Of a DNA stretch of 29,806 bases, positions 1 through 10,639 are shown in pieces. The notes beneath the pieces were generated by a model. That model made no database searches. It was not told the DNA's origin and saw only the letters and a program-made list of their open reading frames with translations. Made by a program: the position numbers and the translations under genes. The DNA comes from Prorocentrum cordatum (Eukaryota; Sar; Dinophyceae; Prorocentrales; Prorocentraceae), in contig CAUYUJ010000866.1 in the NCBI GenBank assembly GCA_963575745.1, forward strand, positions 72,501 to 102,306, in the 5' to 3' direction. The stretch's first letter is position 1; every line of letters starts with the position of its first letter.

Positions 1-1105
1 AATCAACGCATTATGTGGAATGCAATTCACACTGGGGGCTTCTTGGGGCGTCTTGGGTGCCTTTGGGGGGCTTTTATGGGCATCTTGGGGGCTTCTTGGG
101 TGCCTTTTTGTGCCTCCTGGGCGCTTCTCGGTGCCGTCTTGAGGCGCCCTTGGGAGCCTCGGGGGCCGTCTTGGGGCCATCTTTTGGGAGAGATCGCCAA
201 AGGAGGGGTCATGGCACAACGGCCCCACCCCCCTAGGAGGCCCAAGTGTAGCAAACCAGAGAGGAGGTCAAATCATTATTTTGTTAAAAGAACCAACTCA
301 TGATGTTGTTTCGCCGAGGCCTCTTTGTGCGTTTTGGGTGCCTCCGGGGCCTCCTGGGGGTCTCTTGGGAGCCTCTTGGGGGCATCTTGGTTGTCTCCGT
401 GTGGGCCTCGTGGGGCCTTCTGGGCACTTCTGGAGGCCGTCTTGAGGCACCCTTGGGAGCCTCGGGAGTCATCTTGGGGCCATCTTGGAGGAGGCCAACA
501 CTTGAGGAAAAATATGGATTTGGGCATTCTTGCCGAGGCCTCTTGGGGCGTCTTGGGTGCCCCTGGGGGGCCTCTTGGGGCCTCTTCGGGGTCTTTTGGG
601 AGCCTTTTTTTGGGCGTCTTAGGGGGCTTCTTGGGGGCCTCTTGGGGCCTCCTGGCACTTTTCGGGGCAGTCTTGAGGCACCCTCGGTAGCCTCGGGGGT
701 TATCATGGGGCCATCTTTTCGGAGGAGACCGACCAAAGGAGGGGTCGTACCACAACAGGTTCCCCCCAGGAGGCCCACATGTAACCAACATGGAAAAATA
801 CGGATTTTTGGTCTTCTCGCAAAGGCCTCTTGGGGCATCATGGGTGCTTCTGGGGCCTCCTGGGGGTCTCTTGGGAGCCTCTGGGGGGCATCTTGGGTGC
901 CTCATTGCGGGCCTCTTGGGGCCTCCTCCCCTTAGGGCCGTCTGGAGGCACCCTGTGGAGTTTCGGGGGCCATGTTGGAGCCATCTAGGAGGAGATCGAT
1001 GAAAGGACGGGCCGTGCTCAATTAGGGTCCCCCCCAGGAGGCCAAACTGCGGCAGAAACCATACTAAACTCGATGATTCTGACTTCGTCGACGAGGCCAT
1101 CTTGG
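1..1105. repeat. TTGGG-rich tandem array, about 265-bp period
   Basis: The stretch is built from short degenerate units of the form CTTGGGGGCCT. A larger period is visible: a box reading roughly CCCAGGAGGCC recurs near 231, 491, 762 and 1033, twice followed by an A-rich stretch of the form AAAATA(T/C)GGA. That gives four long units spaced about 258-273 bp apart. The G runs separated by 5-7 bases fit the usual G-quadruplex consensus (for example around 33-77). Long open frames across it on both strands come from the stop-poor composition and are not genes. The same family recurs at about 27830-28330 (same orientation), in a short piece near 15990-16090, and in reverse orientation near 20529-20925. 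Confidence 0.8.
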
Positions 1106-1154
1106 ACGCACTAACTACCCGCGATCTCCTCCCCTCCAGACCCAGCGGGTGGGG

Positions 1155-2690
1155 GTAGGGGGGGGGGTCAAGCTACCCACCCGCCAGCAAGCCGTCTAGC
1201 TCACTCCCACACGCCCTCCCAACACAGAAAGTAACACCCGAGTCTAGGCATGTTCAGCGGTCGTCTTTGGATGGACAGCTACTGGGAACCAAAGCCGACC
1301 CATGTGCGCGACGCTTGGGTGCGGTGCGCCACGCGTGCCAGGGGCGCCACGCGCGCCAGGCATCCTGGGGGCCCGAGCGTGCCAGGCACGCCTGGTGCGC
1401 CAGATGCGCGACGTGCTCCGAGCGCGCCAGGTGTGCCGCATACTCCAGCCGCGCCGGGTGCGCCACGTTCGGGGCATGTGCAGAGTGCGCCAGGTTCGCC
1501 TGCGCACGTGACAGCACACATCGGGAAACATGTCGGCCCCCACCATCCTTGTTGAAAGCCAATGTTTATCAGTGTGTCTGGTGAGCTTGCGTACAGCAGG
1601 CCACGTACCACCACCCCTGCCGTCCCTGTCAAATGCCACTTGACAGTGATCGCGGGGTGGCCGCGCATGATCCAGATTTAGCCGCGAGGTGCATTGTGTA
1701 TTGTTCGTTGTCATGGATGGTAGCCCTGTGCAAGGTGGTCGCGGGCCTCACGAACATGATTCAAGACTTTGCCCCAAAGTGTATTTGGTATTGTTTTTGA
1801 CAGGGATGGTGGGGAGGGCCGCATCGGGTTGGCCGCGCATGCTCCAAATGTGGAGGCAAAGTGCGTTTCGTATATTTTGGGGGAAGGGATGGTGGGGTGT
1901 GTGGCCCTCATGGGGTTGGCATGGTTCGGGGTTGGCTGCCGGCCGGGTGAGGGAGGGGGTGTATATTGATAGGGAACAGTGATCAAGCTACCCTCCTAGA
2001 TAGCAGGCCGTCTAGCTCACCACCACCCGCCCTCCCTGCACATAAGTAACACCCGAGTGTCAGCAGCATCGCTTAGGAACGCCACACATGCCATGCGCGC
2101 CACGGCTTCAAGGTGCACCAGGCACCCTGGAGGCCGAAACGTGCCAGGTGCGGCGCGTGCTCCACGTGCGCCAAGTGTGCCACGTGCTCCAGCCGCGCCA
2201 GGTGCGCCAGCTACGGGGAACCAGCGGGGACCCCAGGTGCCTGGGGCCACGGCCCCCAGCAGTTCAAGATCTTGAGTCCTCTTGAAGCGAGGTGGCGAGG
2301 ATTCGCCGAGAAGGGCGGCTCCGGCAGGGAGCGCGAGACATAGCCCCGATGGACAACTTGTGACATCTGGAGGAACAGTGTAGATGAGCGTTCAGAGAAG
2401 AGATGGCCCTGCGCATGCTCCAGAATCGGAGCCAAAGAGTCTTGTTGTATTGTTTTTTGGCAGGGATGGCTGGCTTGCGCGCAGGAAGCAATATGCCAGC
2501 ACCCCCGTCGCCCATCAGAAACCAGTGAGGAGTGGACGCGGGACGCCTGCGCATGCGCCAGATTCGGAGGTGAAATTCATGGCGTATCGTTTTCTACAAG
2601 GGATGGTGGGTGTGGGGACTCATTGGTGCGGGTTGGCTGTTGGTCGCCTGGGGGAGGGGGTGTTTACTCACAGGAACAGATAAATCTTTC
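1155..2690. repeat. Duplicated compound minisatellite
   Basis: Two copies of a composite unit lie in tandem. Each begins with a block containing TCAAGCTACC, GCCGTCTAGCTCAC and AGTAACACCCGAGT (about 1168-1245 and 1983-2060). Next comes a run of degenerate GCGCCAGGT-like 9-10-mers (about 1316-1510 and 2075-2225). Last are diverged units of about 70-90 bp carrying GCGCATGCTCCA, TGTATTGTTTTTGACAGG and GGGATGGTGGG (about 1602-1975 and 2400-2690). Both copies end in a GGGAGGGGGTGT...AGGAACAG motif. No gene is apparent inside. Confidence 0.65.
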
Positions 2691-3148
2691 TCCGAAGGGG
2701 AAGAAGAGGGTTGTAAGAGGAAACGCTCTGAACCTTTCACGCGTAAAGTGCTGGTGGGGTTTCCCTGGGTTGCGCATCTGCGTTGCTCATGCGGGCTGGC
2801 TTGGATTTGATCTTCCGCTTGATAATTTGCTTGTTGCACCCAGCCATCAGACGCATTAGTGCCACCAGCTTGGCTACCATAGTTTATGACGCCACGTCTG
2901 TGAGAGCTTTCAGTTTCGTAGCGCATTATTACTTGCACTTCCAGCGCTGTTGCCTGGCATTCTCGACCGCTCCGCGCGACAATTCGCGTTACTCCTGGTC
3001 GGGCCCCCCTGCGCTTTGCAATTTCCAGCTTAGGGCAGTTGTGTTTGCTCAGCTCTTCTGGCGGCTTTGCGCATTTTTTCAGAACTTGCTTAGCCTCTTG
3101 CTTTGCCAGCTGCTTCAGGATTTTTGCAGTTTTTCTGCATCGGAGCAC
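2594..3148 (-). CDS. Possible coding remnant, unrecognised
   Basis: This open minus-strand frame encodes a Lys/Glu/Gln-rich N-terminal half (including ILKQLAKQEAKQVLKK), unlike the GC-driven Pro/Arg/Ala translations around it, and the DNA at about 2780-3150 is less GC-rich than its surroundings. The first 45 or so residues could form an amphipathic helix. No family is recognised. There is no convincing start: a TAA stop lies two codons upstream of the first GTG. A coding-like run (CKRCSDAEKLQ) sits in another frame just upstream, which would suit a frameshift. The C-terminal part runs into the repeat block ending near 2690, so the true end is unclear. It may be an exon, an old gene fragment or chance. 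Confidence 0.2.
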   Translation of the reverse strand: MLRCRKTAKILKQLAKQEAKQVLKKCAKPPEELSKHNCPKLEIAKRRGARPGVTRIVARSGRECQATALEVQVIMRYETESSHRRGVINYGSQAGGTNASDGWVQQANYQAEDQIQASPHEQRRCATQGNPTSTLRVKGSERFLLQPSSSPSEKDLSVPVSKHPLPQATNSQPAPMSPHTHHPL

Positions 3149-3149
3149 C

Positions 3150-3552
3150 TCTTACACAATGCATTTGACGAACAACCTCCCTCCCCCTCCCTCCTCCACC
3201 ACATCGTCCCACCGCGGCCTAATCCTCCTGCTCCGCCTCTTCGCTCTCCAAGCCTCCTCCTGTTCCCTGTCCTGTCCGTTCTCTTCTGCCTCCGCCCACG
3301 CGTGCTCGACCCGCGGCCGTGGGTGCCTGCCCTTCTCGTCCGGCCTTCGCCCCCTCCTGTTCCCACTCCTCCTTCCGCTCCATTTTCTGGCTCAGGCGCC
3401 GTGACGCGGCACGGGGGGGAGTCGGGCAGAATCCTGGTTGCGTTCCCCTACCCTCTTTCTTCATATCTTTGTATCCCGGAGACACTCACTGCCCTCACTG
3501 GTCTGGGCCTTTCCCCCTCCCCAATCGTCCCGCGTCCGTCCCCACGACGGGC
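3150..3552. other. Pyrimidine-rich spacer
   Basis: A strongly CT-biased plus strand with scattered CCTCC and CTCC words runs up to the GGC/GGA array. A long plus-strand open frame crosses it but is just low-complexity Pro/Ser/Leu and then polyglycine. No gene is supported. Confidence 0.5.
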
Positions 3553-3568
3553 CGGAGGAGGAGGAGGG

Positions 3569-3603
<35 letters not shown>

Positions 3604-3653
3604 AGGAGGAGGAGGAGGAGGAGGAGGAGGAGGAGGAGGAGCAGGAGGAGGAG
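3553..3653. repeat. (GGC)n-(GGA)n microsatellite
   Basis: A short GGA run changes to about eleven GGC triplets (3570-3602), then about seventeen GGA triplets with a single GCA interruption. It is purine/G-rich on one strand throughout. Confidence 0.95.
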
Positions 3654-4057
3654 GGATAAAAAGGAAGTACGTGGCGGTGGAGAATCAATGGGGCAGGGGG
3701 GAAGCGGATGATGAACATGCGGGCGGGGGGTGTATGAGAAGGGACGCGGCTGTTGTGGGGAAGCGGGAGCAGTGGTATGAGCAGGAGCAGGAGCATCCAC
3801 AGGAGAACCAGCAGCAGGAGGAAGGAGTGGAGCAGATGGAGAGGGGCGTGGGTGCGGGGGGGGGGGGGCGAGGGAACGGGTTGGACAGGGGGTGCGATTG
3901 ACGGGTGGACGACAGAGGAGGAAGGAGGGTTCGGATTTTTCGGTGTAGTGAGGGTCTCCTGGTATCGTACTTCATGGGGCTGCCCATCTTGGGGCCAGTC
4001 GTAGCAGCCGCCCTTGCGCAGCTCCCTGGGGCGCAGGCCCATGACGTTCGTGTTATT
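3654..4057. other. Purine-rich spacer
   Basis: GAGCAGGAG- and GGGG-rich sequence, with a ten-base G run near 3858-3867. Overlapping open frames on both strands are low-complexity. I see no gene or named repeat. Confidence 0.4.
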
Positions 4058-4590
<533 letters not shown>

Positions 4591-4606
4591 TTACTAACGC
4601 TCCGCT

Positions 4607-4836
4607 CGTTACATTTTGCCTCCGCCCTTCCCGGCCAAATTCGGGCTGTCGGGACCCCCGTGATACCACCACATACACATACCCTAGTACATCCGCTCAA
4701 CGGACACCAGAGCCGTAGCGTCATATACTTCAGCTCCAAGGCTTATTAGATCGTTGTTCCAAGAACATCAACCTGAGCACACGGAACAAGAGCCTATCAT
4801 CTGGATTAAGATGATGCCTGACTCCATGGTGAGTAA
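4607..4836 (+). repeat. Dispersed repeat, copy A
   Basis: About 230 bp of moderate complexity has a clear second copy in the same orientation at 26984-27305. Shared words include CTACATTTT/TTACATTTT, ACATCCGCT(C/T)AACG, CCAGAGCC(G/A)T, ATCAACCTGAGCAC and GATGCC(T/C)GA(C/T)TCCAT. Copy A lies just after an ATC array, copy B just before one. No protein is suggested. It could be a SINE-like or other non-autonomous element, or part of a larger duplicated block. Confidence 0.7.
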
Positions 4837-5059
4837 GCAAAATGCAGGTTATCAGCCGAAAGCTGTGTTTCCTGCCTTGGGGATGAATGTACCAAGTACC
4901 GAAGAGCAGCGCCACGGTTTAAAATAATACAAATCATCGTCTTCGAGACTGAGTCCCCTGACTGTGTCAGGGGCCCCGACTCGCGTTCTTCACATATCTC
5001 AGCAAGACCTTCGCGCTGTCGGCGGGAGGGACGCCGGCGGAAGGAGGTTCCGGTCGTTG
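4837..5059. other. Spacer, nothing recognised
   Basis: Non-repetitive sequence between the dispersed repeat and the first copia-like coding signal. A short inverted motif, CCCCTGACTGTGTCAGGGG (4952-4970), forms a perfect 7-bp stem with a 5-base loop. I cannot assign a function to it. Confidence 0.3.
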
Positions 5060-5285
5060 CGACGCGCCACGGGCGGACGCGCACAAGGGAGAGGCGGACG
5101 CCGAATGGTATGCTTCAAACGTGTTGGGCGGATGATCACTGCCGCCCGGCGTCCAACAAGCCTGCGTAATCTCCTCTGGCTCAGATGAGGGAATAGACGA
5201 TCACGTATCGTTTTCGTCGGAAGAAGAGAGATTTGTCAAGTCGCCACCCCGCCTAGATGGGGGAATTCGGGGGAATGACCGGTGA
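5060..5285 (+). pseudogene. Gag C-terminal relic with zinc-knuckle-like motif
   Basis: A basic Gly/Arg-rich stretch leads to CFKRVGRMITAARRPTS (5111-5161). It resembles a CCHC nucleic-acid-binding knuckle (C-x2-C-x4-H-x4-C) in which the second Cys, the His and the last Cys are lost. A one-base shift later, frame 3 reads an acidic Ser-rich run (SSGSDEGIDDHVSFSSEEE, about 5172-5228), as often follows the knuckle in copia gag-pol proteins. Position upstream of the integrase fits. No capsid portion was recognised upstream, so gag is truncated or unrecognisable. The knuckle call is tentative because three of four ligands are missing. Confidence 0.35.
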
Positions 5286-6229
5286 GTCTCATCTGGGGGG
5301 TGATTCCGACGCCTGTGGTCTCGAGTCATCCCCGTCATGAGTTTTCACCGAAGTAAGCTCCCATTGACGACTGCGTCGCGCAGCCGCTGTGGGAAGACCC
5401 GCGTGGGGAGATGGCGGAGGTGATGGCCGGCATGACTGCGATCGTCCAACCGAACGCCAGGGATACAACGGGGCCGATGATACCTGCGTCTAGGCAACCA
5501 CGGGGGCCAATCAGCTTGTCGACGAGGTTCCCGCTCGTGAAGCGGACCAAGGCAGTGGGAATGCCGCAGGAGAACGATGTGCTCGAACTGGGGGGCAACC
5601 CCGTGGGCCGTGCCCCTGGGTCGCCCCCCCCCCGCCGGCTAGCCCGCGGAGAACTTCGCGTGCCAGACGCCTGAACTCCAGCGCAGCACGGGTCCCTATC
5701 CCCCGCGCTCGCTCTCCGCGGGCCAGGGGCGTGGGGCCCGACCGACGTCGGTCTTCGAGAGTGCCGTCGGGCGCGTCGTCGTCCTTTGCCACGAATGGCG
5801 GGGGGCTGGATGGAGAGGGGGAGGTTCCCTGAATGCCAGAGGGAGTCATCGGCTTCCTGACGACCCCCCCCATCCCAGACCTCAGATGAGAGCCGCGGCG
5901 TTCGTAGCGCGTGCCCCCCCCGCGACGCAGCGGGGGGATTGCCTTCGGCATCTCGCTCGCGCCTGCGTGGAACTGCGGGGCCCCGAAGGGGGGAGGGCCG
6001 AAGAGAGAAGGCGGGGGGCCATGGCCGAAGAAGAGACCAGGAGATGGCGCCGATGAGGGGTCAGATCTCGAGAACTGAGCTTCAACGGCGCGCGGCTGCT
6101 CGTGTCCAAGCCGAGAAACCTCGGGATAATCTTTGCGAGAATCTGCGGAGCTCCGTGCACTGGCCGACAGGGTCGAGGCCTCAGTGGCCGCCGGAAATCG
6201 CGGGCCCTCGGGCATGGCGTCGCAGAGGA
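5286..6229 (+). other. Expected protease region, no motif found
   Basis: By position this stretch should hold the aspartic protease of a copia polyprotein. I looked for a D(S/T)GA active-site word in all plus frames and did not find a convincing one. A 255-codon minus-strand open frame (5511-6278) is Pro/Ser/Arg-rich, overlaps the plus-strand integrase finger and has no ATG at its start. I treat it as a by-product of the GC-rich composition. Confidence 0.3.
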
Positions 6230-6372
6230 AGCCAAGAACGTCATCCGGGGCAAGCGAGAGGCCGTCTCCTGGCAGCACTTAATGACGCATTTGCCGAAGA
6301 ACCCTTCGTATTCGACTTGCTTGTGGGCGAAGACTCTGCGGGCGCAGCACAGGCAAATTCATAACGCAGCAC
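6230..6372 (+). pseudogene. Integrase N-terminal zinc-finger relic
   Basis: Frame 3 reads SWQHLMTHLPKNPSYSTCLW (about 6267-6326) followed by AKTLRAQHRQIHN. In copia integrases the finger has two His three residues apart, then P-x-C-x2-C and a basic Ala-Lys segment. Here both His and the final Cys (6318-6320) are present, while the first Cys position reads Ser or Tyr, so zinc binding would be lost. In the intact family this module precedes the catalytic core. Here the core resumes only after a minisatellite at 6486-6747. Assignment rests on motif spacing and on the downstream order of domains. Confidence 0.6.
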
Positions 6373-6485
6373 CCCGCAGATGCGGGTAAGAGCGTCGGCA
6401 GTCTGCGAGGCTCTGCTGAAGCCCGCCGCAGGCGCATTATTTTTCAAGCTGTACAACAAACAGGCGCCGATCTTTTTGTCAGAAA

Positions 6486-6747
6486 ATGTGGGTGGGTCGC
6501 GGCTTGGGTCGCGGGTGGGTCACGGGTGGGTCGCGGGTGGTTCGCGGGCCGGGTCGCGGTTGGGTCGCGGGGTGGTCGCGGGGAGGGTCGCGGGGGGTGG
6601 GTCGCGGGGTGGGTCGCGGGCGGGTCGCGGGGTGGGTCGCGTGTGGGTGGCTCGCTGGTGGGTCGCGCGTGGGTCGCGGGCGGGTCGCGGACGGGTCGCG
6701 GGGTGGGTCGCGGGTGGGTTGCGGGGCGGGCGGCGAGGGGGGTGGCG
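6486..6747. repeat. GGGTCGCG minisatellite
   Basis: A tandem array of 8-12-base units (GGGTCGCGGGT and variants such as GGGTCACGGGT, GGTTCGCGGGC). It sits between the integrase zinc finger and core relics, so it arose or expanded inside the dead element. The Gly/Val/Ser/Arg frames across it are not genes. Confidence 0.95.
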
Positions 6748-6765
6748 CCAAACAACGCCAATAAT

Positions 6766-6808
6766 CCAACAGAGACAGCAATTCCAACAGCAACAACAAC
6801 AATAATCC
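6766..6808. repeat. Short degenerate (CAA)n tract
   Basis: CAACAG and CAACAACAACAATAA-type triplets follow directly after the GGGTCGCG array and end just before coding-like sequence resumes. Confidence 0.7.
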
Positions 6809-6924
6809 GAATCGCGGAAGTGGGATTAGGGGCAGTGACTGACCGATCGGCCCCCTCACTCCGACAACGGCTACGCGCAACTGAGACCGTGCTCCGAGGA
6901 AGTTCGGGGGCCTGCGCGCGCGCC

Positions 6925-7860
6925 GTGGGCCACTGGTTCGCGGCTGATGAGCTCTCGAGGGGGCTCTGCGGGGGACCTCGTGCGTGACGCTACGTCACCG
7001 GTGCGCGGGATTCTTGGCTGGCCAGGGCGCCCGCGACAAGTCGGCGGAGCATGTGGTTGATTTCTCGGTCGGGCGCTCGCTGGGCAACTTGCGCGCGTCC
7101 TGTGCGGATGGGGCCCCGGGGCGCAAGCGGGCCTGCCAGTCATTTGATCGTGCTCCCTTGGCGCAAGTGTGTTAACGCTCATGACTCGACGCGGCCTGCA
7201 AACGAGAAGCGATTTAAGTGGTTGGGGGGCAGGTGGAATCGTTCAGAACGGAGCGAGGGCGCTCCTCATGACGGCCGGTCTGCTAGCCCTGTCCTGGATG
7301 CACGCGGTGCCGTACTTCTGCCTGTGCCGCCATTCGCAGCAGATGGTCGCAGATGAGTCACCATAGAGGACGAGATTCGGAGTGCCTTTCGCTTCCCCTC
7401 TCGTGCCATTCTGTTCAGCAGTTCGGTGCCTGCCGTCTCCAGTTGCCCGTGTAAAACAACCCAGTGCGGGCCAGCGCGCGAGAATTGGGATCTACCTGGG
7501 CTATGTTTATCATGCGGGGGGGGGGGGGGGGGGGGGGGGGGGGGCGTGTGGGGCCTGATCATGACTGCGTGCCTCTTGACTGGCTGGATGGGCTCAACTT
7601 CAAGGTTGGCAGGAAGAGTGACGGCAAGAGGGCGGTTGTTGAATGGTCAGAGCATATTCGGGCGGACGCTTGCATCGAGGCGGGAGTGCCCACATTTCAC
7701 GACGGGATTGAGGACAATGTGCGTCTGGGGGCCGAGGTCCTTTCTCCGCTGAGAAAGACGTGTGGCCTTTCGTCGGTGACTGTGCTGTCTACAAACTTAG
7801 GCGACCTGGTGTCTGGCGTGCCTGCGATGCCCGTGGCGGGCCGCCCGGGCCTGCAGACGG
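6925..7860 (+). pseudogene. Integrase catalytic core and C-terminal tail relic
   Basis: Pieces in successive frames follow the retroviral-type integrase core. First comes GHWFAADELS (frame 1, candidate first Asp). Frame 3 then has ARDKSAEHVVDF and CADGAPG, the D-N-A-P-E-like second catalytic region with the final Glu replaced. Frame 2 has GIVQNGARALLMTAGL, matching the helix that follows the catalytic Glu. Frame 2 stays open except for one TAG (7364-7366) through RFGVPF, LVPF and GIYLGYVYHAGG (to about 7521), the conserved PFG...LGY...GG tail of copia integrases. After a G29 run, frame 3 gives PLDWLDGLNFKVGRKSDG (about 7572-7625). A Pro/acidic linker follows. At least three frameshifts are needed, so it is dead. 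Confidence 0.75.
7516..7544. repeat. Uninterrupted G29 run
   Basis: Twenty-nine consecutive G follow the codons of YHAGG in the integrase tail relic. The run begins exactly where intact copia integrases carry Gly-Gly codons, so it probably expanded from them. Its true length in the genome is uncertain because such runs are hard to sequence. Confidence 0.9.
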
Positions 7861-8106
7861 CGGTCAGTTGCCCGGGGCGGGGGGGTCCGCGTCGTCGGGC
7901 GGAACAGCCAGAGACAGGGCCCAGGACGAAGGGCCGCCGCCTTTTGCCGGCGACGATGGGGCGGGAGAGGCGACTGCGGGCGAGGCGGGCGAGGGCCCGG
8001 CGGGCGACGAGGGGCCCCCTGCACCGCCCCCTGTTCCACCGCTGCCTGCGGGGGCCAGCCGACAGGCGCCGCGTCGCGCGAGCGCCGGGAATGGAGGGCT
8101 TGCCGA

Positions 8107-8843
<737 letters not shown>

Positions 8844-9200
8844 GTGCGCCCGATGCGACGGTGGATGATGGGGTGCCCTGCGCGACAAAGGGCGATCGCC
8901 GAGTTCAAAGCAGCAGGAAATGGTTTCTGCGGGCTTGCCTGCCCAGGGCCTGACGCTGACCTGCTGCGGGAGATCGGGGTCAAATACCGCGGCCACCAGT
9001 GCGGTGTGTCATGTCCGCGGCAGGGGAACGTCGCCGATCGCCAGCGCCGTGCGGGGGGCGCTGACGAGCGAGCCCAGGGAACTGACGCAGATGCGAGTGC
9101 TGATCGCGACGATCGCAACGGGGTCTGTAACGCCAGGGCGGGTCCCAGCTCATCGACCGACGGAGAGGCCGCTGAGGGTCGCGCGGGCTTGACCTGCGCG
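8844..9200 (+). pseudogene. Cys/His segment of copia linker, tentative
   Basis: Frame 3 gives MMGCPARQRAIAEFK, and further on HQCGVSCPRQGNV. Dinoflagellate copia polyproteins often have, before the reverse transcriptase, a GCPxC...H-x3-C-x-R module followed by an Arg/Glu/Ala helix. The residues here partly fit (GCP, later His and Cys, then RQRRAGGADERAQG). Frame 3 runs on into the N-terminal edge of the reverse transcriptase, supporting its place in the same polyprotein. The module has no function known to me and the match is partial. Confidence 0.3.
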
Positions 9201-9224
9201 GCTGGTCAATGCCGACCGTCTGAT

Positions 9225-10060
9225 CCCTTCTCGCCGCTGCCACCTTGGGTTGCATATGCATCGGCAGTGGCGTGCGTCGCGAGACCTGTCGCGAGGGCCG
9301 AAGCGGCCAGCGACGCTGATGCTGCCGCTGCGCTCGAGATGGAGCGGGGCCGACAGCGTGATGCAACGAGTGGGATGTAGACGAGCTCATGTACCTGGGT
9401 GAGATCCGGTGTTCGACTAAGTGCCAGACATTCCACATTGGCCGACTCTTCGCCATCCTCGTCGAGACGGACGCAGATTTCTCCAGCGGCCGCAAGGGCC
9501 AGAAGTTTAAAAGGGTGTGCCGCTTTCGGCGTATCAGACGTCATTGGTCGAAACAAGATGGTAGCATTCTTTCAGGATCTCTCTTCCTGCCCTGCCGCCG
9601 TGCAGGCCAGCGAGGCCTGCGGCGCGTGCGGGTTGTTTCCTGGTCGTGACATGCAGCGGGCTGATGCGCGACGAGCACGCGCTCAGTCGGTGTTTGGGGG
9701 GCGCCTACGTGGGCGCGGTTACCGCAAGAGGCTTTGCCGAAAAGCTGGGCCGGCATGGGCGATCCGGTCTGTCCGCTGCGGCTGGTGCTCTACGGCCGCC
9801 CTGGCGCAGGGGGATTGCGGAGGCAGCCCTGCGAGGCGCGTGTTCTGTCGAGGGGCTCCGTGTCCATTCCCTCGTGGCTAGTTGGTATTTTCGCTTCGCG
9901 TCGAAGCTCTCCCTGATCGTGTTTGTCGACGACTTTAGGTTGGCTGGCCTGGCTTGCAACGTGCAACCAGTATGGGGCCTCGTCCCGAGCTCGTCGGAGG
10001 TCGCTCCCAAGGGAGTTGGGGTGGGCCCGCCAATTCCAGTGGGGAGATGCCTGGGCCGCG
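9225..10060 (+). pseudogene. Copia reverse transcriptase relic (RVT_2 type)
   Basis: This is the strongest domain in the window. In order I read VARPVARAEAASD (frame 3, domain entry), FHIGRLFAILVE (frame 2), RSLKGCAAFGVSDV (frame 3, equivalent to the KGRVVFQGN strand), DMQRADARRA (frame 3, the Q-x-DARQAY-like active-site strand) and LVLYGRPGAGG (frame 2, the LYGHPDAGG box). Frame 1 then gives SKLSLIVFVDDFRLAG with the VDD catalytic pair intact at 9925-9933, followed by VGVGPPIPVGRCLG, matching the PTPFGRYLGC region. At least four frame changes are needed, so no enzyme can be made. In a live element it would copy the RNA genome in the virus-like particle. Confidence 0.88.
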
Positions 10061-10639
10061 AGCGTCGAATCTCCGACCGGTGGACCGATTGGCAAGGCGA
10101 GGGCCCGACTATGTTGGAGCCTCCTCCGCCGACAGCGAAGAAACAAGAGGGCGCGGCCGCCGCTGGCGCTGGGTTCCGCGACCCCGGGGCGGCGCTGGCC
10201 GCGGGGAAGTTCCCGGCCTCCTGCGATCGAATGTGTCCTGTGCCTCGGTATCAGTAATTCTGGGTGCGCTATGGCGCCGGCGCCCGACTCCTCGGGGCGC
10301 CCTTGTGGACAGGGCTGGATTGGGGACCTGAAGAGCCTCGCGTGACCCTGGACTATGACGCGTGGGAGGAGATCGAGGTCTTGAGAGATCCGCAGAGCGC
10401 GGGACACGATCGACAGTGCGCTGAGGTCCTTGAGGGGCCGCGCTGCTTCAGGCGTGCGGTGGCGCTTCTGTTCTTCCAATCTACGGGGAAAGGGGCGGGC
10501 GGTGAGGGAGAGGCAAACAGACGTACCACCCCGTGTCTCCCAGAGGGCAACGACTCCAGATGCTACTTTGCGTTGGCGGGCCTGGCAGAGGCAATCGCAG
10601 TCTGTGTCAGTGGGCCCGAGGTCCATGCCCTACGTGCTG
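10061..10639 (+). other. Interrupted stretch within the polymerase relic
   Basis: In intact copia proteins only a short loop separates the YLGC-like box from the V(R)xMxYDM box. Here nearly 600 bases lie between them. Open frames (for example VTLDYDAWEEIEV, about 10342-10380, frame 1) are coding-like but not recognised. This is probably inserted or locally rearranged sequence. Confidence 0.35.

Noticed and set aside
2783-3901. 372-codon plus ORF with a polyglycine run
   Set aside because: It is a translation of pyrimidine-rich DNA and the GGC/GGA microsatellite; no domain text.
5511-6278. 255-codon minus ORF
   Set aside because: It lies antisense to the copia relic and overlaps the integrase finger; Pro/Ser/Arg-rich, non-ATG start.
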